Positions 1 through 5,670 of a stretch of 5,670 nucleotides of DNA are shown here, one piece after another; within the stretch, counting starts at the first letter, position 1, and the number at the start of each line of letters is the position of its first letter. Both the position numbers and the translations under genes were made by a program. The DNA is taken from positions 1-5,670 of the forward strand of contig JALNVO010000179.1 of assembly GCA_023231365.1 (NCBI GenBank), read 5' to 3'. A model generated the notes under the pieces. That model was not told the DNA's origin and ran no database searches. It saw only the letters and a list, made by a program, of their open reading frames with translations. Source of the stretch: Fibrobacteraceae bacterium (lineage in GTDB: Bacteria > Fibrobacterota > Fibrobacteria > Fibrobacterales > Fibrobacteraceae).

Positions 1-372
1 CGGGAAATCTTCCACCTTGAGCGGAGTAGGCGTCATTAAATCGTAATAGAAACCCTTTTCGATTGCCGGGCCATAAGCAAGCTTGGTGCCCGGGAACAAG
101 TCACAGATTGCTTCTGCAAGCACGTGGCTGCAAGAATGACGGAGGAGCATCAGAGCATCCGGATCGTCATTAGATGGTGTAATGATTTTGAATGTACCAC
201 TTTCAGTGAGCGGGCGCGAAAGGTCTAGGACCTTGTCGCCTAATTTTACACCAAGCGCTTTGCGTGCGAGACCTTCGGAAATGCTTTTTGCAATTTCAAG
301 GCCTGTGGTACCCGAAGCTACGGAACGTACGGAGTTATCGGGCATAGTCAATTGAATCTGAGAATCTTGCAT
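1..372 (-). CDS. thrS: Threonyl-tRNA synthetase, N-terminal part (runs off left edge)
   Basis: This cytoplasmic enzyme charges tRNA-Thr with threonine and edits mischarged seryl-tRNA. Exactly 124 codons are present, read leftward from ATG at 370-372. Residues about 5-65 look like the TGS domain (QIQLTMPDNS... then a GDKVLDLSRPL stretch). The start of the editing domain follows, with HSCSH (residues 79-83) matching the family's HxxxH zinc-site motif, then LFPGTKLAYGPAIEKGFYYD (92-111), which is characteristic of ThrRS. The start is supported by AAAGGA seven bases upstream (complement of 379-384) and by the normal N-terminal length before the TGS domain. The rest of the editing domain, the catalytic core and the anticodon-binding domain lie outside the window. 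The gene diverges from the lipoprotein gene on the other strand. Identification is by recognised motifs and is firm. Confidence 0.96.
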   Translation of the reverse strand, partial: MQDSQIQLTMPDNSVRSVASGTTGLEIAKSISEGLARKALGVKLGDKVLDLSRPLTESGTFKIITPSNDDPDALMLLRHSCSHVLAEAICDLFPGTKLAYGPAIEKGFYYDLMTPTPLKVEDFP

Positions 373-378
373 AAATTA

Positions 379-399
379 TCCTTTGGCGAGATATTCGCC
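379..399 (-). promoter_or_regulatory. thrS ribosome binding site with adjoining small hairpin
   Basis: Read on the minus strand, GGCGA-atatc-TCGCC (385-399) forms a perfect 5-bp stem with a 5-base loop. It is followed directly by the Shine-Dalgarno-like AAAGGA (379-384) and then the thrS ATG. The ribosome binding site is clear. Whether the hairpin regulates translation is a guess: the loop carries no threonine anticodon-like triplet, so it does not resemble the tRNA-mimic operator known for E. coli thrS. Confidence 0.45.
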
Positions 400-535
400 T
401 TATCTTCCGAAAAAACGACATCCGGAGACGCGGGTAAATCTAAATAAAATATTTTCCGCTCATCTCCTTTTTTTGCCCACTCGTCCGATATCAGTTGAAA
501 GCATTTCTTTTTTTATTAATTTTTCTGCGGAGTTC

Positions 536-540
536 GGAGG
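536..540 (+). promoter_or_regulatory. Ribosome binding site that fixes the lipoprotein start
   Basis: GGAGG lies four bases before the ATG at 545. It supports starting the lipoprotein at 545, where a signal peptide begins, rather than at the in-frame ATG at 383. The extra 54 residues from 383 would be untypical sequence ahead of a signal peptide and would begin only 11 bases from the divergent thrS start. The rest of the 373-544 gap is AT-rich. It contains TTGAAA at 495-500 and TATTAA at 514-519, but their 13-base spacing is too short for a confident sigma-70-type promoter. Confidence 0.8.
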
Positions 541-544
541 TTTT

Positions 545-1570
545 ATGTTCAAAAAGTCTTGTTTAATACTTTGTCTTGCAATACTTGCCGGGTGTGCTTC
601 CAATTTGCAAAAAGCGGCCCAAATCAGCAAGCTCAATGATTTTAACGCTTATGGGCAACCAAAGAAAGAAACAAAAGTCAACTGGGAAGGTTCCCCGCTA
701 CAAGGTAACATAAAAAGCATTGAAGGAAAAATGTACCGCCTAGATCCAGAAGGCGTCATACCCGATTATATTTGCGCTTCTTATATACATACTTGGGATT
801 CCCTAGGGCACACTCTTTATTTTGTAGGAAAGGATTCCCTCGGCAAGGAAATAGTGAAAGCGCAAAACACATATTCTTCAGACGGAAAAATTCTCCGCTC
901 GACAAAAGCATCCAATACAAAAGATTCCTCCTTTGAAGAAACGCGGTTTTCCTATGACACTCCTAAATTCAAAGAAATCGTTGACTATTATCAAAAAGGC
1001 GAGCGGACATTTTCCATCGGTTTCCAGTTTAATGAAAAAGGCAAGGCGACACAAGTCAAGATACTCTATCCGAATAACCGGACTTATTTCTATACATACG
1101 ATTCCAACGATTCCATTTTGCAAATCAAAAACAAAGAGGGCTCCGGACTCCGCTACAAATACGACCCTTTTGGCAATATGACTGAATATTCTTCGCGTTT
1201 CCTCCTGCATACTTATATTTATAAAGCGCAGGATTTTGACTCTCTGGGCAGGAAAACCGCCACATCCTACTTCAATGAAATCAACCAAACAGGAACGACG
1301 ACAGAATATTTCTATGGGAATTCCAACAAGCACCCAAGCAAAATCCACCAAAGGAATAAAACATTCAAAATTAGCTATGAGAATGAATGTCCCAAGCGAG
1401 TTGAAGAATTAGATTCCAAAGGCAAAGCGAAAGTCGTTCAAGATTTCAAAACGGATTCTATGGGAAATATCATTTTAAGCATTCACAAGACCTATAACAA
1501 GAAGCACAAGGATCTCCGCCCGGCACTGCGCTACGAATATACAATCGAATACTGGGGAAAAGCGGACTAG
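545..1570 (+). CDS. Lipoprotein with degenerate YD/RHS-like motifs
   Basis: This 341-residue protein is of unknown function. It opens with a lipoprotein signal peptide: MFKK, a hydrophobic core, then the lipobox LAGC with the acylated cysteine at residue 17. Ala at +2 and Ser at +3 do not signal inner-membrane retention, so outer-membrane anchoring is likely. The mature part repeats a short motif of the form aromatic-D-S-x-G-x or similar: WDSLGH (84-89), KDSLGK (96-101), FNEKGK (162-167), YDSNDS (from 185), YKYDPFGN (204-211), FDSLGR (231-236), LDSKGK (289-294) and TDSMGN (303-308). This resembles the YD repeats of RHS/wall-associated proteins, which form beta-sheet shells, but here the repeats are few and loose. 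No toxin domain, protease motif or long repeat array is present. It stands alone, between divergent thrS and the convergent response regulator gene. A wall-like or surface binding role is possible; the ligand is unknown. The gene call and lipidation are firm, the function is not. Confidence 0.85.
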   Translation: MFKKSCLILCLAILAGCASNLQKAAQISKLNDFNAYGQPKKETKVNWEGSPLQGNIKSIEGKMYRLDPEGVIPDYICASYIHTWDSLGHTLYFVGKDSLGKEIVKAQNTYSSDGKILRSTKASNTKDSSFEETRFSYDTPKFKEIVDYYQKGERTFSIGFQFNEKGKATQVKILYPNNRTYFYTYDSNDSILQIKNKEGSGLRYKYDPFGNMTEYSSRFLLHTYIYKAQDFDSLGRKTATSYFNEINQTGTTTEYFYGNSNKHPSKIHQRNKTFKISYENECPKRVEELDSKGKAKVVQDFKTDSMGNIILSIHKTYNKKHKDLRPALRYEYTIEYWGKAD

Positions 1571-1587
1571 AATTCTTCAAGAAAATT

Positions 1588-1605
1588 CTGCGACAAATGC
1601 CGCAG
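1588..1605. terminator. Possible bidirectional terminator hairpin between convergent genes
   Basis: CTGCG (1588-1592) and CGCAG (1601-1605) pair in a perfect 5-bp GC-rich stem with an 8-base loop. On the plus strand it is followed by a pyrimidine-rich tract (GATCTCTTTACTT). On the minus strand it is followed by AATTTTCTTG. It lies 17 bases after the lipoprotein stop and about 20 after the regulator stop, where both genes need transcription to end. The stem is short and the T runs are imperfect, so this is only a candidate. Confidence 0.4.
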
Positions 1606-1608
1606 GAT

Positions 1609-1632
1609 CTCTTTACTTAACAAATTAAAGAG
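1609..1632. repeat. Perfect 7-bp inverted repeat over the regulator stop codon
   Basis: CTCTTTA (1609-1615) is the exact reverse complement of TAAAGAG (1626-1632), with a 10-base loop. The right arm overlaps the stop codon of the response regulator gene. A second AT-rich stem, AGAATT (1569-1574) with AATTCT (1584-1589), lies just to the left and overlaps the lipoprotein stop. Neither is followed by a clean T run, so they may be accessory hairpins at the convergent 3' ends or chance. Confidence 0.3.
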
Positions 1633-2389
1633 TCCGAATGCGACTCACAAAATTGCGGCTCACCGGAATTACGGTTTGATCTTTATCGTGAAGTTTGATG
1701 CAAAAGTGTCCGCCAATTGTGCGCTGGTATTCCGCAATAGCGTCGATTGCCACCAAATGAGCGCGGTGAACACGTACAAATTGCGAAGGATCCAAGCGTT
1801 TTTCTAGTTCGATGAGAGGAATATCGATAATGTACTTGGCATTCGAGCAATAAATAGTCGTATACTTTTCTTCGCTTTGAAAACGGAATACAGTTTCAAT
1901 CGGAACGAAAATGGTGCGTTCGCCGATTTTAACTTGCAAACGATGCAAATAAGGTTCGTGAGATTCCGATTTTTCGACCAGTTTTTCTATATCGCTCTTG
2001 GTAAGCGGAGATCCAGAAAAAGCATCCGACAAGCGACGGAGCTTTTCCATCGCTATTTTGAGGCGTTCTTCTTCGATGGGTTTCAAAAGATAATCTACCG
2101 TATCTTCAACAAAAGCCTTTATGGCAAAGTCATCGTAAGCCGTGGTAAAAATGACAAGCGGAGATTCATCGTCTCCCACATCCTTCAACACGTCAAAGCC
2201 GTTCTTGTCCGGCATTTGAATATCGAGAAAGACCAAGTCCGGATGTTCCGAAAGGATCTTGGAAACAGCCTCTTCGCCACAACCGGCGTCTCCTACAATT
2301 TCTACAAGATCCGAGTACGGCTCAAGGAGCTTGTGCATACGGATGCGCGCCAGAGGTTCATCATCGATAATCAAAGTTTTGAATTGCAT
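1625..2389 (-). CDS. LytR/AlgR-family response regulator (REC + LytTR DNA-binding domain)
   Basis: This is a 254-residue cytoplasmic transcription regulator of a two-component system. Residues 1-120 form the receiver domain: the acidic pocket D9-D10 in LIIDDEP, the phospho-acceptor D56 in FLDIQMP, the conserved T83 in FTTAYD, the switch aromatic Y100 and the invariant K103 in DYLLKP. All residues needed for phosphorylation are present. Residues about 148-254 form a LytTR domain, which binds DNA with beta-strands, including the typical FVRVHRAHLV segment (204-213) and a C-terminal PVSRNF stretch. The length is normal for the family. No sensor kinase gene is next to it in the window. It lies 37 bases downstream of the inositol monophosphatase-family gene on the same strand, suggesting co-transcription. 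The bases before ATG (TTTATAAAC) show no Shine-Dalgarno sequence. The target genes cannot be deduced. Confidence 0.94.
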   Translation of the reverse strand: MQFKTLIIDDEPLARIRMHKLLEPYSDLVEIVGDAGCGEEAVSKILSEHPDLVFLDIQMPDKNGFDVLKDVGDDESPLVIFTTAYDDFAIKAFVEDTVDYLLKPIEEERLKIAMEKLRRLSDAFSGSPLTKSDIEKLVEKSESHEPYLHRLQVKIGERTIFVPIETVFRFQSEEKYTTIYCSNAKYIIDIPLIELEKRLDPSQFVRVHRAHLVAIDAIAEYQRTIGGHFCIKLHDKDQTVIPVSRNFVSRIRTL

Positions 2390-2426
2390 GTTTATAAATA
2401 TACAAAAGAAACCACCGCCGGAGATT

Positions 2427-3233
2427 TCATTCAGCGAGCATTTTTACCACCTCGTCGTGGAGAATACCGTTTGAGAAAAGGACTTGTTCGCCGTCTACAA
2501 AGCAAATAGGGCGACCATCAAGTTTCGTAACCTTACCACCGGCTTCTGTTACCATCAAAGCAATGCCCGCAATGTCCCAGGGATAGCTCATCGTCATCAC
2601 GAACACATCCAAAGATCCAGAGGCAGTGAATGTTCCCTCAATTACGGCACTCCCATAGCATTTGACACGGGTGCAATTCAAAGCTTCTTTCTCAAAGTTG
2701 TACAAATTCTGCGCATTGATTTTTGCCCAATCGCCCACGTTGAAATCTCCATTGGAAACAACCGCTTTGGACAAGGAATCCGTGGTGCTTACGCGTACCG
2801 GCTTCTTATTGCAAAATGTACCGCCGCCTTTGTACGCCGTGTACATGTTCCCAAGACCCGGCAAAAAAATGGCGGAAAGAAGTGGAGTCGCATTTTTCAC
2901 CAATGCAATGGAAACGCCCCACAGGGGAATTCCGCGACTAAAATTGACAGTTCCATCTACGGGATCGATAATCCATTCATAAGGAGAGCCCGATTTGACC
3001 ATGCCGGCCTCTTCCGTGCGGATGGAAAATTCAGGAAATTCCTCTTTTATACGAGAAACAATTATTTTTTCACTCTCTAAATCCGCCGCAGTAACGACAT
3101 CTTTTGGAGTTTTATACTTGACTCCGTTCAAATGGCCTTGCATCTCAAGCGCCCGGGTTCCTGCTTCCCTTGCCCAGCTTTCTGCTCTGGCAATTACCGT
3201 TTTTAAGTCAAAAGGGAATTCTTCTTGTTTCAT
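2427..3233 (-). CDS. Inositol monophosphatase family (SuhB-like) phosphatase
   Basis: This 268-residue cytoplasmic enzyme belongs to the metal-dependent sugar/inositol phosphatase family. The active-site motifs are intact: KDVVTAADLESE (44-55), TEEAG (73-77), the metal-binding WIIDPVDGTVNF (87-98, with D90 and D93) and the C-terminal YPWDIAG (217-223, with D220). This predicts Mg2+-dependent hydrolysis of a phosphate monoester. Inositol-1-phosphate, histidinol phosphate, PAP or another substrate are all possible in this family, and sequence alone does not decide. The start at 3231-3233 (MKQEEFPF) gives the usual length, close to E. coli SuhB. The in-frame ATG at 3294-3296 would add 21 residues untypical of the family and overlap the divergent barrel gene. 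No Shine-Dalgarno sequence precedes the chosen ATG. It heads a likely two-gene unit with the response regulator. Confidence 0.92.
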   Translation of the reverse strand: MKQEEFPFDLKTVIARAESWAREAGTRALEMQGHLNGVKYKTPKDVVTAADLESEKIIVSRIKEEFPEFSIRTEEAGMVKSGSPYEWIIDPVDGTVNFSRGIPLWGVSIALVKNATPLLSAIFLPGLGNMYTAYKGGGTFCNKKPVRVSTTDSLSKAVVSNGDFNVGDWAKINAQNLYNFEKEALNCTRVKCYGSAVIEGTFTASGSLDVFVMTMSYPWDIAGIALMVTEAGGKVTKLDGRPICFVDGEQVLFSNGILHDEVVKMLAE

Positions 3234-3264
3234 AACGCCAAATTTAATTACTAGTTTATACTGT
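3234..3264. promoter_or_regulatory. 31-base divergent gap between phosphatase and barrel genes
   Basis: This AT-rich gap separates the two start codons. On the minus strand it holds TATAAA (complement of 3255-3260), a possible -10 element about 21 bases before the phosphatase ATG, but no good -35 hexamer is seen 16-18 bases further upstream. On the plus strand TATACT (3257-3262) is too close to the ATG at 3265 to serve that start. Any complete promoter for either gene must extend into the neighbour's coding sequence. Confidence 0.35.
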
Positions 3265-4194
3265 ATGAAAAAGTCCTCCCTTATTTTTTCGTGCATAGCA
3301 CTTTTTTCCTCCCTTTCTTTTGCTGCGGACTGGGCAAGTAATTACGAATCCATGACGGCTTTTCAAAAAATCAATAATCGCGAAGGCTATGTAAAACCGA
3401 TTGCTACATACGTCGGGACCGTACTCAACGGAAGTTGGGTTGCGACGGCTTCGCTTCCTAAAGCATTCTCCTTTGACGCGGGGTTGCCTTTTAACATCGC
3501 TTTTGTCGAAAGCAAAGACCGCACTTACACATCCTCTCTATACGGGAAAACACCGACAATCTTTGGTAGCGAGGCGGAAAAAGGGCTCGGCGGAAATGAA
3601 GACTTGCACAACCTCTCCATTTTTATGCTTCCCTATTTACAATTAGGCTTTGGATTCTATTATACGCGCATCGCACTTCGCGGAATGTATTTTCCGAGCG
3701 CAGGCGAACTTCAAGGTTATAATCTGCTCTCCTTTGGCATTCAACATAGCTTTGGCCACTTTTTCATAGACAAACTCCCTCCGCAGTTCAAAGGCTTTGA
3801 CGTAAGTCTTTTCTTCGGTTACAACTCCGCCTATATCGGCTATACTCCGGACAAGTGGAAGGGGACTCTCAACCTCGACTTTGGTACAACATACACCGCA
3901 CTCATCCTCGGCTATTCCCCCATCAAGCCTGTTGAATTCTTGCTTTCCTTGGGCTATCAGACCGTCACTATGAAATCTTCCGGAGACCTTGACGCCTATG
4001 GAACCTATCAAGGAAAAATCGAACCGGATGCAAATATAGATGGCCGCGGAGGCTTCCGCCTCGGCTTAGAAATCGCCTTCTCCTTTGGCAAATCCTTCCA
4101 CCCGGTCATTGGTTACAATGTCGGTGCGAACAATTCCCTCAACGCAAACATTCTCTATTTTGAGCAGACTTTCGGAGAAAGCGAAAGCAAGTAG
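3265..4194 (+). CDS. Secreted, probable outer-membrane beta-barrel protein
   Basis: This 309-residue exported protein has no assigned function. A Sec signal peptide is clear: MKKSS, a hydrophobic core, then SFA before the probable cleavage after residue 20. The mature part is rich in Gly, Phe and Tyr and shows many short alternating hydrophobic strands, for example LPYLQLGFGFYYTRIALRG (122-140), GFDVSLFFGYNSAYIGY (177-193), VEFLLSLGYQTVTM (223-236) and GFRLGLEIAFSF (263-274). This is typical of a transmembrane beta-barrel. The TPTIFGSEAE segment (97-106) and overall layout recall the DUF6588 group of barrel-like proteins, from memory only. It ends in SESK rather than the usual terminal aromatic residue, though a F lies six residues from the end. 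The start is fixed by the signal peptide; no Shine-Dalgarno sequence is visible. It is immediately followed by uvrC. Confidence 0.85.
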   Translation: MKKSSLIFSCIALFSSLSFAADWASNYESMTAFQKINNREGYVKPIATYVGTVLNGSWVATASLPKAFSFDAGLPFNIAFVESKDRTYTSSLYGKTPTIFGSEAEKGLGGNEDLHNLSIFMLPYLQLGFGFYYTRIALRGMYFPSAGELQGYNLLSFGIQHSFGHFFIDKLPPQFKGFDVSLFFGYNSAYIGYTPDKWKGTLNLDFGTTYTALILGYSPIKPVEFLLSLGYQTVTMKSSGDLDAYGTYQGKIEPDANIDGRGGFRLGLEIAFSFGKSFHPVIGYNVGANNSLNANILYFEQTFGESESK

Positions 4195-4202
4195 GAACCT
4201 TG
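4193..4202 (+). promoter_or_regulatory. uvrC translation start: AGGA overlapping the upstream stop, TTG start codon
   Basis: The last two bases of the barrel gene's TAG stop form the start of AGGAA (4193-4197), a Shine-Dalgarno-like sequence unusually close to the TTG at 4200-4202. In the uvrC frame there is no ATG, GTG or TTG between the upstream in-frame TGA at 4161-4163 and this TTG. The next ATG (codon 21, at 4260) would cut into the GIY-YIG domain. The TTG is therefore the only plausible start. Translation is probably coupled to termination of the barrel gene. Confidence 0.7.
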
Positions 4203-5670
4203 CTTGATTCAATAAAGAAACGACTCGAAGAATTACCCAACCGTCCTGGCGTCTATCTGATGAAGGACGAGACGGGGAAAATTATATACGTCGGTAAGGC
4301 CAAAAATCTTACCCGCCGCGTGAGGAGTTATTTCGACGGCAGGGACAAGCCCGGCCACAGAGCCGCCATTTTAATGCTCCCTTACATTAGGGACATCGAA
4401 TGGATCATTACCGATACGGAGGCGGAAGCTTTCATTTTGGAAGCGAACCTAATCCGCAAGCACAAACCCATCTACAACGTGCGCCTTAAAGACGACAAGC
4501 ATTATCCCTATCTTGTCGCAACCATGCGAGAAGCATTTCCGCGGCTCATCCTTACGCGCAACATAAAGAGGAACGACGGCGGAGTTTATTTTGGCCCGTT
4601 CGTGAGTTCCAAAGCTTTGCGCACGCTTATTGACATTTCCGCTCGAATTTTTAAAATGCGTGAATGCTCTCTTCGATTTCCTCTTAAAAGCCCAATACGC
4701 CCTTGTCTCAATTACCACATCGGCCGCTGTCTTGCACCCTGTGCTAATTTATGTACAAAAGAAGACTACCATGAGAACGTCAATCAAATGCTCCGCCTTT
4801 TAAATGGCAAGCGCGATGATCTGCTCGCCGAATGGAAACGCGAAATGGAAGAAGCGAGCAAGGCTCTAGACTTTGAAACAGCGGCAAAAAAGCGCGATGC
4901 AATTGAAGCCTTGGAAGCGCTGAATACGCAACAAAAAGCGGATACAACCGACAGGAACCTTAAATTGGACGTTATCGCAATACGGCGCAATGGAACGCTA
5001 GCCTCGGCTGTCATTTTCGAATACCGCGAAGGCATCATCTTTGGACGGCGCCACTTTCAATTGGAATGCGAAAAAGAACAGGATGAAGCAGAAATTTTCT
5101 GCGAAATGCTACCAGACTGGTATGCCGAAGCGGAAACGATCCCGCCAGAAATTGCGATATGCAGTGTAATTCCCGAAGAAGACCGTTTGCAAATTGAAGA
5201 AGAACTTGCGGAACGCGCCGGACATAAAGTGGCAATTGCCGTGCCTCAAAGAGGAGAACGCGTGGCCTTTATGAGGCTCGCACTTGCCAATGCGGGAATG
5301 CTCCTCGTCGAGATGCAAGCCGAAGCCAAGCACTTCGATGAAATCGAGCAAAGCGTTTTCGATTTACAGCGGGAACTCGGACTTTCCAAAACGCCTTTTT
5401 GCATTGAATGCGTTGATATTTCGCACTTGGCGGGCACACACACTGTGGCAAGCCTCGTCTCCTTTAAAAATGGACGCCCGGACAAAAGCAACTACCGCAA
5501 ATTCATCATCAAGACGGTTACAGGGGTTGATGATTTTGCGAGTATGCGCGAAGTACTTACCCGGCGAATTCAACGGCTTGAAAATGAAGAAAAGCCTCTC
5601 CCCGATTTACTCGTAGTCGATGGAGGAAAGGGCCAAGTAGACGCCGTATTCAGTATTCTACAGAGCTTAG
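4200..5670 (+). CDS. uvrC: Excinuclease ABC subunit UvrC (C-terminus beyond right edge)
   Basis: UvrC makes both incisions around bulky DNA lesions after UvrA-UvrB damage recognition. The frame is open for 490 codons with no frameshift. The N-terminal GIY-YIG nuclease (about 12-93) carries Y19 in PGVYLMKD, Y30 in YVGKAKNL, R40, E81 in FILEANLI and N93, matching the 3'-incision catalytic set. Four cysteines (156, 169, 177, 181) fall in the spacing reported to hold an Fe-S cluster in E. coli UvrC. A UVR motif that contacts UvrB covers about 204-238 (ALDFETAAKKRD). The RNase H-like 5'-incision domain starts near 400, with D406 in ECVDISH and D474 in LLVVDGGKGQ. The end of this domain and the helix-hairpin-helix region are beyond the window. 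It starts with TTG five bases after the barrel gene and is probably in one transcript with it. The identification is firm. Confidence 0.97.
   Translation, partial: MLDSIKKRLEELPNRPGVYLMKDETGKIIYVGKAKNLTRRVRSYFDGRDKPGHRAAILMLPYIRDIEWIITDTEAEAFILEANLIRKHKPIYNVRLKDDKHYPYLVATMREAFPRLILTRNIKRNDGGVYFGPFVSSKALRTLIDISARIFKMRECSLRFPLKSPIRPCLNYHIGRCLAPCANLCTKEDYHENVNQMLRLLNGKRDDLLAEWKREMEEASKALDFETAAKKRDAIEALEALNTQQKADTTDRNLKLDVIAIRRNGTLASAVIFEYREGIIFGRRHFQLECEKEQDEAEIFCEMLPDWYAEAETIPPEIAICSVIPEEDRLQIEEELAERAGHKVAIAVPQRGERVAFMRLALANAGMLLVEMQAEAKHFDEIEQSVFDLQRELGLSKTPFCIECVDISHLAGTHTVASLVSFKNGRPDKSNYRKFIIKTVTGVDDFASMREVLTRRIQRLENEEKPLPDLLVVDGGKGQVDAVFSILQSL

Noticed and set aside
383..544. N-terminal extension of the lipoprotein from an ATG at 383
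   Set aside because: It would place 54 residues without signal features ahead of a clear lipoprotein signal peptide. GGAGG four bases before 545 marks the real start.
1877..2509. 210-codon plus-strand reading frame opposite the response regulator
   Set aside because: It is the antisense of well-conserved REC and LytTR motifs, has no recognisable domain and no ribosome site. It is a shadow frame.
2484..3080. 198-codon plus-strand reading frame opposite the phosphatase gene
   Set aside because: It is antisense to intact IMPase active-site motifs and carries no protein-family features of its own.
3257..3262. TATACT as the -10 element of the barrel gene
   Set aside because: It ends two bases before the ATG, so the expected transcription start would fall inside or after the start codon.
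2995..3264. 90-residue extension of the barrel protein from an ATG at 2995
   Set aside because: It runs antisense through the conserved phosphatase gene, and a clean Sec signal peptide starts at 3265.
3279..3286. AAGGGAGG on the minus strand near 3279-3286 as a ribosome site for the phosphatase
   Set aside because: No ATG, GTG or TTG follows at a usable distance; the plausible ATG at 3233 is more than 40 bases further on.
4449..5573. Several 60-110-codon frames on both strands within uvrC
   Set aside because: All overlap the continuous, motif-supported uvrC frame and show no signal of independent coding.

Overview
The window looks like a stretch of ordinary chromosome from a Gram-negative bacterium. 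A lipoprotein and a probable outer-membrane beta-barrel protein both point to an outer membrane. The mix of protein styles (a YD-repeat-like lipoprotein and a barrel protein resembling the DUF6588 type) and the moderate GC content suggest Fibrobacter or a relative. That is an inference from resemblance, not proof. There is no sign of an insertion sequence, phage, CRISPR array, tRNA or rRNA.

Layout, left to right: (1) positions 1-372, minus strand, the first 124 codons of threonyl-tRNA synthetase (thrS), running off the left edge; (2) a 172-base divergent gap with a small hairpin next to the thrS ribosome binding site; (3) 545-1570, plus strand, a 341-residue lipoprotein with degenerate YD/RHS-like motifs; (4) a 54-base convergent gap with short inverted repeats that may act as a terminator; (5) 1625-2389, minus strand, a LytR/AlgR-type response regulator; (6) 2427-3233, minus strand, an inositol monophosphatase family enzyme, upstream of the regulator and probably co-transcribed with it; (7) a 31-base divergent gap; (8) 3265-4194, plus strand, a secreted, probably beta-barrel protein; (9) 4200 to the right edge, plus strand, uvrC, the nucleotide excision repair endonuclease subunit. 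uvrC starts with TTG five bases after the barrel gene's stop codon and lacks its C-terminal end here.

There are three likely transcription units besides the leftward thrS: the lone lipoprotein, the leftward phosphatase-regulator pair, and the rightward barrel-uvrC pair. The last two diverge from a gap so short that their promoters must lie partly inside each other's genes. No shared pathway is evident among these neighbours. I found no convincing new system; the most unusual items are the YD-motif lipoprotein and the tight barrel-uvrC junction.
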